From assembly GCF_001662075.1 (NCBI RefSeq), contig NZ_LYPL01000025.1, positions 1 through 42,404 of the forward strand: 42,404 bases of DNA, in the 5' to 3' direction. The position numbers and the translations under genes were made by a program. Positions 15,978 through 26,960 of this stretch are shown one piece after another; within the stretch, counting starts at the first letter, position 1, and each line of letters begins with the position of its first letter. The notes below the pieces were generated by a model that was given only the letters and a program-made list of their open reading frames with translations, had not been told where the DNA came from and ran no database searches. The stretch comes from Rhizobium bangladeshense (GTDB lineage Bacteria > Pseudomonadota > Alphaproteobacteria > Rhizobiales > Rhizobiaceae).

Positions 15978-17251
15978 CCCCGGCCGGCGAGCGACATGAT
16001 TTTCTCGCGCAGCATCTTCGCCATGTTGCGGGTGCTGCGATACATGTGAAGCTGGGCGGCGACCTGGCGCATATCGCGGTCGCCATTCTGCGTCAGGCCG
16101 ATCACCAGAGTTCCCATCTCCTCGCGCTCCTGCCAGAAGCGGCTCATGATCGGATGGTCGGAGACGGCGCAGGAATCGGAGCGGACGATATTGGCGTCGT
16201 CGAGATGCCACTCGGTGAGTTCGCTCATCAAAAGCTTGCCCGGAGAATAGCGGGCATAGTTTTCGTCATAGGCCGTCTTCCACGTATAGGCCTCTCCGCC
16301 CATCATCAACACCACGATGGCGGCGATCGCCTTGCCGTTGAGATCGATCGTATGAATGCGCACGGCGTCGACGGCGGCAAGGTTCGACACGGCCTCGCGG
16401 GCGAAGGCGGTGTGATAGCGGTCGGTGACGAGAGCGCTTCGCCGCTTGCCCTTCCAGCCACCGGCTTCCATTGCCAGGAACTCTTCGAAGCGGACGTGGA
16501 TTTCGCGCGGCTGGCGGGCGACGGCATAGACCGCCGTCCCGAGTTCTTCCAGCTGACGCCACTGGCGGCGCATCTCGCGCATATGCGAGGAGGAAATGGT
16601 CTTGCTGAGATAGGCAGCCGCCTCTTCCTCGCTCTGCAGCATCGGGCGCAGATAGGGATTGGTCACGGTGAGCGGCAGATTGCGGCTGAGTGCCACGGCC
16701 TTGAGCATACGCACGAAAATTCCGTTCAATCTGAGATCCGGCAGAACCAGGGTACTGGGCAGGTTGAGATCGGGGACGGTCAGCCCTTCGAAGAAATTGT
16801 CGAGGGTTTCGGCCGCATCCTCGCTGTCGACGAGCGGCGTGCCGAGTGGGCCGAAGCTGTTCGACCAGCCGCGGATGATCGAAGGACCAACGGCAAAGCC
16901 CGGCTTGTCGACCGAAAACGGCAGCAGGAAACGCATGCGGCTGCGGCCGGCATTGTGGTCGCGGATCAGGGCGAAATTCACCTGCCTGTCTTCGAGCCGC
17001 GGCATGGCGGGCGCGAGGAAGCGGCCGGAGAAAAAGACGTTCGGCTCCATCGCCCGGTTGGAGAGGAAGTCGAGCTCATCCTGAAGTTCGTAGCCGAGCT
17101 TGCCGGGATAGAGGCAAAGTTCACGTCCGGGCCGGCCGATCTCGGCACGGGCCTCGGCCTGTGGTGCCTCGAAATGCAGCGACGCGAGATCATGGATCAT
17201 GCGGTTGGTGATGCTGTCGGTGCTTGCGGTAACGGGGGGCGGACGCACCAT
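15974..17251 (-). CDS. GNAT family N-acetyltransferase (BioF2/CelD-like, FemAB fold)
   Basis: A 425-residue cytoplasmic protein. The C-terminal half (about residues 215-385) holds the BioF2-type GNAT domain, seen as SHMREMRRQWRQLEELG, FLAMEAGGWKGKRRSA, and GKAIAAIVVLMMGGEAYTWK followed by YDENYARYSPGKLL. The family includes CelD-like proteins linked to cellulose and exopolysaccharide loci, where they are thought to acylate a glycan or its precursor. The exact role here is inference. Its ATG directly follows the TAG stop of the flippase gene with no base between, so translation is very likely coupled. Confidence 0.85.
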   Translation of the reverse strand: MVRPPPVTASTDSITNRMIHDLASLHFEAPQAEARAEIGRPGRELCLYPGKLGYELQDELDFLSNRAMEPNVFFSGRFLAPAMPRLEDRQVNFALIRDHNAGRSRMRFLLPFSVDKPGFAVGPSIIRGWSNSFGPLGTPLVDSEDAAETLDNFFEGLTVPDLNLPSTLVLPDLRLNGIFVRMLKAVALSRNLPLTVTNPYLRPMLQSEEEAAAYLSKTISSSHMREMRRQWRQLEELGTAVYAVARQPREIHVRFEEFLAMEAGGWKGKRRSALVTDRYHTAFAREAVSNLAAVDAVRIHTIDLNGKAIAAIVVLMMGGEAYTWKTAYDENYARYSPGKLLMSELTEWHLDDANIVRSDSCAVSDHPIMSRFWQEREEMGTLVIGLTQNGDRDMRQVAAQLHMYRSTRNMAKMLREKIMSLAGRG

Positions 17252-18667
17252 CTATCGAACTCTCATTTCTGGCGTTGCGGCGGAGGGGCTGGCGAAGGCG
17301 AAGAGGACGATGCCGAGCGTGCGGCGCACGGCGACATGCAGAAGGACGGCCTCGACCGCCATGGCCGAGGCTGTGGCAATCGCGGTGCCTTCGATGCCGT
17401 AATGCGGGATCAAAGCGAGGTTGAGACCGACATTGGCGGCCAATGCGCCGGCATAGAGCGCGACGCAGAGGTTTTGCTTGCCGGCCATCATCAGCAGCGT
17501 TTCGGCCGGGCCGACCAGCGATTTGGCGAGGATGCCGGCAAGCAGGATCGCCATGACAAGATAACCCGCGGTGAAGGCGCCGCCGAACAGTGACAGCAGC
17601 AGGTGGCCGGCCGCGAGAACGGCAAGACCGACGCCGAGCGCCGGCCAAAAGGTCCAGCGGGCGGCATCGGTGGCGGCGCTCGCCAGCTGAGCGTGGTCGC
17701 CTTCGGCGATGATCGAGGAAAAGCGCGGGCCGGAAGCGGCCTTGACGGAAAAATTGATGAAATGCACCAGCGCCATGGTCTTGGCGGCGGCGAAATAAAT
17801 GGCGACGTCGTGCGGCTCGAGGAAGATGCCGACGACGACGACGTCGGAATTGGTCAGCAGGAAGCTGACGCCCTCGATCACGAAGATCGGGAAGGCGACA
17901 GTGAGCCAAGCGAGAAAATCGACCTTGTGCGGACCGTCCTCATAGTGCCGGCGTAGGCGGTAAAGCGTCGCGCCATATTGTCCGAGTGCGGTGACGAAGG
18001 TGGCCACGAGCGCCGCCTGCATGGCGGTGACGGCCGTATGCTCCGCGCCCAACGCAATCGCAATCAGCATGCAGGCGATGATGAGGATCGGCCGGATAAT
18101 GTAGACCGGGCCCAGCGCCATCACCGGCCAGTGGTTCGCCCGCGACGTGCCTTCCAGAATATCGCCAAGCGCTATCATCGGCATGGCAAACAGGCCGAGG
18201 AAGATCGGGACAAGATAATAGGGCTCGATCAGATCACCGAAGAAATGCAGCCCGAGCATGCCGGCGGCAAGCATCGCCGTGCCGGACAGCAGCGCGAAAA
18301 TGCGCGCCGTACCCGTCAGGCCGCGGATTTCCTCGAAAGCGCCCGCCGCCTTGTACTGCGGCAGAAAGCGGATGATCGCGGTGTGGAAGCCAAGGCAGGA
18401 GAGGTCGCCGAAGACGACGATCAGCACCCAGACGAAAACGAATATGCCATATTCATATTCGCCCATCAGCCGGGCGAGCACGATCTGGGAGACGAAGGCG
18501 AGTGCGGCGCTGAGGATGCGGATCGAAAAGGCCGTCAGCGCCATGCGCTGGGCGGCGGCCTTCTCGCCGCCTTCGGTCAGCACGGCCGCGAGCATGCGCA
18601 GCGTACGGCCGCCGATCGGGCGCAGGCCCGCCGGCAGCATCTTCTCCGCTGTTTCTATGACCGCCAT
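17252..18667 (-). CDS. Polysaccharide flippase (Wzx/PST-type, MOP superfamily)
   Basis: A 471-residue membrane protein with twelve to fourteen predicted helices. Helix 1 to 2 reads IRILSAALAFVSQIVLARLMG, typical of O-antigen and capsule flippases, followed by GIFVFVWVLIVVFGDLS and the GTAIATASAMAVEAVLL segment near the end. It should move a lipid-linked glycan across the inner membrane. No glycosyltransferase or polymerase gene lies nearby. I chose the ATG at 18667; a GTG at 18676 adds three residues and neither has a strong ribosome-binding site. The acetyltransferase gene follows without a gap. Confidence 0.85.
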   Translation of the reverse strand: MAVIETAEKMLPAGLRPIGGRTLRMLAAVLTEGGEKAAAQRMALTAFSIRILSAALAFVSQIVLARLMGEYEYGIFVFVWVLIVVFGDLSCLGFHTAIIRFLPQYKAAGAFEEIRGLTGTARIFALLSGTAMLAAGMLGLHFFGDLIEPYYLVPIFLGLFAMPMIALGDILEGTSRANHWPVMALGPVYIIRPILIIACMLIAIALGAEHTAVTAMQAALVATFVTALGQYGATLYRLRRHYEDGPHKVDFLAWLTVAFPIFVIEGVSFLLTNSDVVVVGIFLEPHDVAIYFAAAKTMALVHFINFSVKAASGPRFSSIIAEGDHAQLASAATDAARWTFWPALGVGLAVLAAGHLLLSLFGGAFTAGYLVMAILLAGILAKSLVGPAETLLMMAGKQNLCVALYAGALAANVGLNLALIPHYGIEGTAIATASAMAVEAVLLHVAVRRTLGIVLFAFASPSAATPEMRVR

Positions 18668-18802
18668 GATGGACACGCAAAACTCTGAGGTCAGGCAAAT
18701 CGTCCCCGAAGTCTTGACAGAGCAGGGTTAAGAAACGGTTCCGGATCGGCCCTTGGCCCGCGGACCTGGAACTCTAGCTGGCCGGCGTTGCCGCTGAAAT
18801 GC

Positions 18803-18826
18803 AAATGCCGCCCGAAGGCGGCATTT
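18803..18826 (-). terminator. Probable terminator of secA
   Basis: On the minus strand a ten-base stem (AAATGCCGCC and its complement) encloses the stable TTCG tetraloop, 20 bases after the secA stop. The stem ends in ATTT and is followed by GCATTT, a modest T-tract. Confidence 0.7.
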
Positions 18827-18846
18827 TCAGACTTGTCGTATTTGCC

Positions 18847-21561
<2,715 letters not shown>

Positions 21562-21676
21562 GTGACTGGTCCTTTCTCAATATTCATCCGCCACGTTTCT
21601 TGTCCGCGGCCCAGCCGAAAATCAGGCGCACGCCTTGAAACGCCCGGAAACTGTTCTGGACGCGAGGTTGCGTGAC

Positions 21677-21704
21677 AGATAAGAGGGGGGTCGAATGATG
21701 TCAA
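21677..21704 (-). promoter_or_regulatory. Candidate sigma70 promoter of secA
   Basis: On the minus strand a perfect TTGACA (21699-21704) is followed after 16 bases by TTATCT (21677-21682). Transcription would start near 21670 and give a leader of about 110 bases. I see no secM-like reading frame in that leader. Confidence 0.6.
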
Positions 21705-21807
21705 CGGATTTGGCGGATACAGAAAGGCCACAATCCGGTGTTGATGGCTATTTTGAGCTGGAATAGGCGATGCCGAAGCCGGCGATGTAACTGTGAAGGG
21801 TTATTTG

Positions 21808-22689
21808 ATGTTGAGCACCAATAAATTCGCCGTGCTGGCCTTTGCAACTTTTGTTGTATTCCAGGCTCCGGCCCGTGCGGAGGACGCCGTCGTCGCCAAG
21901 GTAGGCAATCTCGAGATCCACCAGTCTGAACTCGATCTCGCCGTCGCCAACCTCGATCCGCAGCTGGCGCAGCTTCCCGACGACCAGAAGAAGGTTGCAG
22001 CCCTGTCCGCCGCCATCGATGTGAAGCTGCTTGCGGCCGGCGCGACGACGGAGAAGCTCGATCAGACCGACGGATTCAAGAAGCGCATGCAGTACCTCAC
22101 GGATCGCGAGCTTCACAATGCCTATTTCAAGAAGCACGTCGTCGACACCGTCACGCCTGACGAAATCAAGGCTCGTTACGACAAGGAAGTCGCAGCCCTG
22201 CCGAAGCAGGAGGAAGTCCACGCCCGCCACATCCTGGTGAAAACCGAAGACGAAGCCAAGGAGATCATCAAGCAGCTTGACGCCGGCAAGGATTTCGCCG
22301 AACTCGCCAAGGAAAAATCGACTGATCCGAACAAGTCGGAAGGCGGCGATCTCGGCTATTTCTCGCGCGGCCGCATGGTCAAGGAATTCGAGGACGCAGC
22401 CTTCGCGCTCGAGAAGGGCGCCTATTCCAAGACCCCGGTGAAGACCGACTTCGGCTATCATGTCATCAAGGTCGAGGACAAGCGCGACGCTCCGCCGCCG
22501 CCTTTCGATCAGGTTCAGGATCAGGTTCGTCAGCTCGTCATGCGCGACAAGTATCTTGCCCTCCTTAACCAGGCCAAGACGTCCGCCAAGATCGAGATCA
22601 CGGACGAGACGCTGCGCAAGGGTTATGATCAGGCCAACAAGCAGCCGGAACCGGGCAGTGAGCCCGCCCAGCCGGCGCCGCAGCAGTAA
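21808..22689 (+). CDS. Parvulin-type periplasmic peptidyl-prolyl cis-trans isomerase
   Basis: A 293-residue exported protein. A signal peptide covers residues 1 to about 23 with a likely cleavage in ARA-ED. An N-terminal helical SurA/PrsA-like chaperone region follows, then the parvulin domain (about 130-230) with HARHILVK, GGDLGYFSRGRMV and TDFGYHVIKVED, and a Pro/Gln/Glu-rich tail. It should speed prolyl isomerisation during folding of exported proteins. The ATG at 21808 has AAGGG seven bases upstream; a GTG at 21793 is in frame. It is divergent from secA, a sensible pairing of export and folding. Confidence 0.93.
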   Translation: MLSTNKFAVLAFATFVVFQAPARAEDAVVAKVGNLEIHQSELDLAVANLDPQLAQLPDDQKKVAALSAAIDVKLLAAGATTEKLDQTDGFKKRMQYLTDRELHNAYFKKHVVDTVTPDEIKARYDKEVAALPKQEEVHARHILVKTEDEAKEIIKQLDAGKDFAELAKEKSTDPNKSEGGDLGYFSRGRMVKEFEDAAFALEKGAYSKTPVKTDFGYHVIKVEDKRDAPPPPFDQVQDQVRQLVMRDKYLALLNQAKTSAKIEITDETLRKGYDQANKQPEPGSEPAQPAPQQ

Positions 22690-22699
22690 TATTCGCATC

Positions 22700-22720
22700 G
22701 GGCCCGGTTCTTCCGGGCCC
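22700..22720 (+). terminator. Probable terminator of the PPIase gene
   Basis: An eight-base stem (GGGCCCGG with CCGGGCCC) around TTCTT, ten bases after the stop and followed by the T-rich TTCCTTATCGTTGTTG. It separates the gene from argJ. Confidence 0.6.
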
Positions 22721-22803
22721 TTCCTTATCGTTGTTGTTGTTGCATTTCCGGACGGCGAGCCGGTTTCCATTTCGCCGGGAAATGCTCATTGGCAGGTTTC
22801 ATC

Positions 22804-24045
22804 ATGTCCGGTTCCGTTTCTCCGCTCGCACCGAAATCCTTCGTCCAGATGCCTTCGCTGCGCGGCGTGCGCATGGCGACGGCGTCCGCCGGCATCAAAT
22901 ACAAGAACCGTACCGACGTGCTGATGATGGTCTTCGACAAGCCGGCCGCCGTCGCGGGGGTGTTTACCCGCTCCAAGTGCCCGTCGGCGCCGGTCGATTT
23001 TTGCCGCGCCAACCTGCCCCATGGCAGCGCCCGGGCCGTTGTCGTCAATTCCGGCAATGCCAATGCCTTTACCGGCATGAAGGGCCGCCAGGCGACCGCG
23101 CTGACGGCGAAATCGGCAGCCGCCGCCGTCGGCTGCGGCGAGAACGAGGTCTACCTGGCCTCGACCGGCGTCATCGGCGAACCGCTCGATGCCAGCAAGT
23201 TTGTCGGCGTCCTGGATAAGATGCAGGCCGAGGCCACCAGCGATTTCTGGTTCGAAGCCGCCAAGGCGATCATGACGACGGACACCTATCCGAAGGTTTC
23301 GACCCGCAGCGCCGAGATCGGCGGCGTTGCCGTCACGATCAACGGTATCGCCAAGGGTGCCGGCATGATTGCGCCCGACATGGCGACGATGCTCTCCTTC
23401 GTCGTGACCGATGCCGACATCGCGCCGGCCGCGCTGCAGGTGCTGCTGTCCGACGGCGTCGGCCCGACCTTCAACTCCATGACCGTCGACAGCGACACTT
23501 CCACGTCCGACACGCTGATGCTGTTTGCGACGGGTGCGGCGGCCGAAGACGGCCAGACCCGCATTGAACGCGCCGACGATCCCCGGCTTGCTGCCTTCCG
23601 CGCCGCTCTCAACGAAGTGCTGAAGGATCTGTCGCTGCAGGTGGTGCGTGACGGCGAGGGCGCCACCAAGATGCTCGAAATCACCGTGACGGGTGCCGAG
23701 AGCGACGCCGCCGCCAAGCGCATCGCCATGTCGATTGCCAATTCGCCGCTGGTCAAGACGGCGGCCGCCGGCGAAGACGCCAATTGGGGCCGGATCGTCA
23801 TGGCCGTCGGCAAATCCGGCGAGATGGCCGACCGCGACCGGCTGGCCATCTGGTTCGGCGACGTCAGGGTCGCGGTCAATGGCGAGCGTGATCCCGCTTA
23901 TTCCGAGGAAGCCGCCTCGAATGTGATGAAGGCGCAGGATATCCCCGTCAAAGTCGATATCGGCCTCGGCTCTGGTTCGGCAACGGTCTGGACCTGCGAC
24001 CTCACCAAGGAATATGTTGCGATCAATGGCGACTATCGGAGCTGA
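22804..24045 (+). CDS. argJ: Bifunctional glutamate N-acetyltransferase/amino-acid acetyltransferase
   Basis: A 413-residue ArgJ. It transfers acetyl from N-acetylornithine to glutamate, and in bifunctional forms also uses acetyl-CoA, in arginine synthesis. The self-cleavage site is KGAGMIAPDMATML, with Thr195 as nucleophile and new N-terminus of the beta chain. VNSGNANAFTG and GEDANWGRI are further signatures. Sequence alone does not decide between mono- and bifunctional forms. The ATG at 22804 has CAGG seven bases upstream; a TTG at 22789 is in frame. Its 3' end overlaps the following GNAT gene, which suggests coupling. Confidence 0.96.
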   Translation: MSGSVSPLAPKSFVQMPSLRGVRMATASAGIKYKNRTDVLMMVFDKPAAVAGVFTRSKCPSAPVDFCRANLPHGSARAVVVNSGNANAFTGMKGRQATALTAKSAAAAVGCGENEVYLASTGVIGEPLDASKFVGVLDKMQAEATSDFWFEAAKAIMTTDTYPKVSTRSAEIGGVAVTINGIAKGAGMIAPDMATMLSFVVTDADIAPAALQVLLSDGVGPTFNSMTVDSDTSTSDTLMLFATGAAAEDGQTRIERADDPRLAAFRAALNEVLKDLSLQVVRDGEGATKMLEITVTGAESDAAAKRIAMSIANSPLVKTAAAGEDANWGRIVMAVGKSGEMADRDRLAIWFGDVRVAVNGERDPAYSEEAASNVMKAQDIPVKVDIGLGSGSATVWTCDLTKEYVAINGDYRS

Positions 24046-24832
24046 TCGTTCGTTGGAGCAGGCATCTATTTCCTCGCAGAATTTGCCGCTGGTCCGCAGG
24101 CTGGAGGCTGTCGGTTTTCGCGCCTGGCCGGCGGCATCCGTGCAATATGACGGCAGCTGGCAGGTCCGGTTGACGGCCGGTCACCCGTCCAATCGGCTGA
24201 ATTCCATCGTGCCGCTCGATCCCTCGGACCATCGCGACGTCGAGATCCGCCTGGAAAAGGCGAGCCGCAAGTTCGAGGCCTATGGCCGCGCCGCCGTCGT
24301 CCGCCAGACGCCGCTCGCTTCGCCGGTGCTGATCGAGCTTCTCAGCGCCCAGAACTGGACGCGGTTCGACGAGACCGTGGTCATGACGTGCGATCTCGCC
24401 GAGGCTGCACTGCCGGATACGCTCGATCATCTGCCGACCCATGACGTCGGCCGTTTCGTCGATGCCAATCTGACGGTCGAGAGGGCGCCGCTGAGCTTGA
24501 AGCCGGCGCTTGCCGAAATCATTTCAGCGATCAAGCCGCCGTCGGGCCTCTTCATGATCGAAAATGCAGTAGAGGGACCGCTCGCGACCGTGCTTTGCGT
24601 CCAGGACAATGATCTTGCCGGCATCATGTCGCTTTCGGTCTGCGAAACGCGGCGGCGCGAAGGATTAGGCACCGAAATCCTGACTTCGGCGCTGCGTTGG
24701 GCGCGCATGCGCAGCGCCCGCTCGGCCTGGCTGCAGGTCAAGCTTTCCAACCGCCCGGCGATCGCGCTCTACGAGCGCCTCGGCTTTCGCGACGCCTATC
24801 ATTATTGCTACTGGCAGCGGGAGACGCGATGA
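24026..24832 (+). CDS. GNAT family N-acetyltransferase
   Basis: A 268-residue protein with a C-terminal GNAT domain (about 165-265): VLCVQDNDLAGIMSLSV, then the acetyl-CoA binding motif ETRRREGLGTEIL, and NRPAIALYERLGFRDAYHYCYW. The N-terminal half has weaker similarity to a second GNAT-like fold. The acceptor is unknown. The start is uncertain: ATGs at 24014 and 24026 lie within argJ, and a TTG at 24053 follows GGAG. I report 24026. The stop overlaps the mutT start as ATGA, so argJ, this gene and mutT probably form one transcript. Confidence 0.85.
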   Translation: MATIGADRSLEQASISSQNLPLVRRLEAVGFRAWPAASVQYDGSWQVRLTAGHPSNRLNSIVPLDPSDHRDVEIRLEKASRKFEAYGRAAVVRQTPLASPVLIELLSAQNWTRFDETVVMTCDLAEAALPDTLDHLPTHDVGRFVDANLTVERAPLSLKPALAEIISAIKPPSGLFMIENAVEGPLATVLCVQDNDLAGIMSLSVCETRRREGLGTEILTSALRWARMRSARSAWLQVKLSNRPAIALYERLGFRDAYHYCYWQRETR

Positions 24833-25242
24833 GCGAGGCAGGCCGGAAGATATTGCTGGTCGCCGCCTGCGCGCTGATTGATGCCGATGGGCGTATTCTA
24901 TTGGCACAGCGTCCCGAGGGAAAATCGCTTGCCGGGCTCTGGGAGTTTCCCGGCGGCAAGGTCGAGCCCGGCGAGACGCCGGAGGAGACGCTGGTGCGCG
25001 AGCTCGAGGAAGAGCTTGGTGTCAAGACCAAGGTCGCCTGCCTGGCGCCGCTCACCTTTGCCAGCCATTCCTACGAGACGTTCCACCTGTTGATGCCGCT
25101 TTATATCTGTCGGCGCTATGAAGGGATTGCCCAGGGCCGTGAGGGTCAGGCTTTGAAATGGGTGCGTGCGCAGGCGCTGCGCGATTACCCTATGCCGCCG
25201 GCCGACGAGCCGCTTATCCCGATGCTGCAGGATTTACTTTAG
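24829..25242 (+). CDS. mutT: 8-oxo-dGTP diphosphatase (Nudix hydrolase)
   Basis: A 137-residue MutT. It hydrolyses 8-oxo-dGTP to the monophosphate and so prevents A:T to C:G transversions. The Nudix box GGKVEPGETPEETLVRELEE continues into ELGV and is complete. LAQRPEGKSLAGLWEFPGG and LKWVRAQALRDYPMPPAD are typical MutT flanks. The ATG overlaps the previous stop (ATGA) and has GGGAGA upstream. Confidence 0.93.
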   Translation: MSEAGRKILLVAACALIDADGRILLAQRPEGKSLAGLWEFPGGKVEPGETPEETLVRELEEELGVKTKVACLAPLTFASHSYETFHLLMPLYICRRYEGIAQGREGQALKWVRAQALRDYPMPPADEPLIPMLQDLL

Positions 25243-25368
25243 CGTTAGCTGATTATTATTGTGCCGCGGCGTTTTCGGCTGTGGATATTAATGGATCGTT
25301 TAACACCTTCTGCCAAAGATCGGCCTCAATCAAGCATCTGGCGTGCGTGTAGTAAAAGGCTTGACGTC

Positions 25369-25686
25369 ATGGACGATGATTTCTGGAAAGCAGTCCGGGA
25401 AAAGGAACGGGCTTCGTCTGCCTCGCGCAGGACGGGTGCGCTCAATATCGCCCTTCTCTTTGGTACGGCGGTGGTCGCCCTGACACTCATCCTGACGCCG
25501 ATGCTTGCCGATCCTTCGAAGAAAAGCGTCTTTGCCAGCGCGCCGGTGGATTTCGACACGATCACCACCGGATCGATCCCGAACAACGAAGGCGGCAAGC
25601 GTTATACGATCCGCCGCAGCGTCCTGCAGGAGACGCCCGGCTCGGTCTGCGTCGTCGAGGGATACGGCGTCGGTGCCGGTTGCTGA
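25369..25686 (+). CDS. Small single-pass membrane protein of unknown function
   Basis: A 105-residue protein. Residues 1-22 are charged and cytoplasmic (MDDDFWKAVREKERASSASR), one transmembrane helix spans about 26-46, and a periplasmic tail of about 58 residues ends with two cysteines (SVCVVEGYGVGAGC). The tail contains DFDTITTGSIPNNEGGKRY, the kind of TGSI-bearing low-complexity segment found in several rhizobial envelope proteins. No family recognised. The ATG at 25369 has AAGG nine bases upstream. It is 69 bases before the Flp pilin gene and could be cotranscribed with it. Confidence 0.6.
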   Translation: MDDDFWKAVREKERASSASRRTGALNIALLFGTAVVALTLILTPMLADPSKKSVFASAPVDFDTITTGSIPNNEGGKRYTIRRSVLQETPGSVCVVEGYGVGAGC

Positions 25687-25755
25687 AAATGCTGGCCATC
25701 GCCTGATGGCCAGCAATTGGTTATTGCGGTCGATTCACGCAAAGGGTTGGGGGTA

Positions 25756-25923
25756 ATGCGTCTTTTGAAAGCATTTTTTGCGGACGGCACAGGTGCGACG
25801 GCGGTCGAATACGGCCTGATCGCCGCCGTCATCTGCACGGCGCTCGTCTCGGGCCTCGGCTTCTTTACCGGCAGCCTTCAGAACGTCTTCAGCGTCGTCA
25901 GCAACAATATCACCGTCAATTGA
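25756..25923 (+). CDS. Flp family type IVb pilin
   Basis: A 55-residue prepilin. A short positively charged leader (MRLLKAFFADGTG) ends at the prepilin peptidase site; cleavage after the last Gly leaves ATAVEYGLIAAVI with glutamate at +5, the Flp signature. A hydrophobic helix and a polar tail ending in NNITVN follow. Flp pilins build Tad pili used in surface attachment. No cpa/tad assembly gene is in the window, so this is an orphan locus that would rely on an apparatus elsewhere. The ATG at 25756 follows a G-rich site. Confidence 0.9.
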   Translation: MRLLKAFFADGTGATAVEYGLIAAVICTALVSGLGFFTGSLQNVFSVVSNNITVN

Positions 25924-25998
25924 AGAGGCGGCCGCTACTTTTGACGAGCTGCAGCATGATGAGCTGCACTAACAGCTAACACTTTTCGATATCATCCG

Positions 25999-26895
25999 TT
26001 ATTGCCTGAGCTTGTGCTCGTCCACTTTCAGCGCATCGGCAAGGCGTGCCTTGGCCGAACCCGGCTGGAGCGGCTTCTGCTGGCTCTCGTGAGCCGCCCA
26101 TCCCGAGACATAGATGATCGAAAAGGTCGCGCGAATGCGTCCGTCGGGATCGGAATAGCGCTCGGCATAGATCTCTGCGGCGCGCAAGAAGAAGGCGCGG
26201 GTCAGGGGCATGCGGCCTCGGGCTGCGAGCGGATTGCTCATGCCCATGGCTCGGAGATCGCGCATCAGCGGAAAGGGAGAATCATATCGTACCGTATAGG
26301 TCTCAGCGTCGATCACCGGCAGGGTGAAGCCGGCGCGCTGCATGAGACTGCCGACATCACGCACATCGGCGAAGGGGATCACGCGCGGGCTGGCGCCGCC
26401 GGTCATTTCAACCTCGGCGGTCAGGAGGGCGTCGCGCAGTTCCTGCAGCGTGCCGGCGCCGGGAATGGCCGCCAGGAACAGGCCGTCCGGTTTCAAGGCA
26501 CGGCGAATCTGGATGAAAACGCCCGGCGTGTCGTTGGTCAGATGCAGGCTGAGCGGCGCAAGGACGAGATTGGTCGATTGCGGCTCGAGCGGCACGTCTT
26601 CGAAAGGCGCTTCGATCAGGGTTTCGCCTAGGCCCGCATAGGCCTTCTCGCTCTCAACGCGGATCATCGTGCCGATCTTGCCCGTCGCCATCGCCGCGCG
26701 GGCCGCTGCACCGGTCGTACCATGCAATTCGACGGCGGTTTCGAAACGCCGCTCGACGACCGCCAGCCTCTCGGCCATTTCCTCTGCCGCGATGTCCAGC
26801 AGGAAAGCGGCTTTCGGGTCGTTGTTGACAAGCGCGCGATGGCGATGTGCGGCGATCAGGTCTCTGTCGAAGATCGTTTCCATGGCGATGTCCAT
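25999..26895 (-). CDS. BioC/NDUFAF5-like class I SAM-dependent methyltransferase
   Basis: A 298-residue protein resembling the NDUFAF5 group: the N-terminal FDRDLIAAHRHRALVN, then NLVLAPLSLHLTNDTPGVFIQIRRALKPDG (read in two overlapping parts) and LFLAAIPGAGTL. NDUFAF5 helps assemble respiratory complex I by arginine modification; BioC acts in biotin synthesis. Motif I reads AVELHGTTG, without the usual D-x-G-x-G-x-G, so SAM binding may be altered. The end has a lysine- and proline-rich tail. The ATG at 26895 follows GAGGCGGG. It is divergent from comF, an arrangement I believe is common in rhizobia. Confidence 0.78.
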   Translation of the reverse strand: MDIAMETIFDRDLIAAHRHRALVNNDPKAAFLLDIAAEEMAERLAVVERRFETAVELHGTTGAAARAAMATGKIGTMIRVESEKAYAGLGETLIEAPFEDVPLEPQSTNLVLAPLSLHLTNDTPGVFIQIRRALKPDGLFLAAIPGAGTLQELRDALLTAEVEMTGGASPRVIPFADVRDVGSLMQRAGFTLPVIDAETYTVRYDSPFPLMRDLRAMGMSNPLAARGRMPLTRAFFLRAAEIYAERYSDPDGRIRATFSIIYVSGWAAHESQQKPLQPGSAKARLADALKVDEHKLRQ

Positions 26896-26960
26896 AGTCC
26901 CGCCTCGCTGACGCGGCAAGACGATTTTCCTTTGGATGAGAACAGGCTAGTCTCGTTGGC

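Noticed and set aside
15707..17593. A 628-codon plus-strand frame across the acyl-CoA ligase end, the acetyltransferase and the flippase
   Set aside because: It crosses three well-supported genes in other frames and has no ribosome-binding site or family match.
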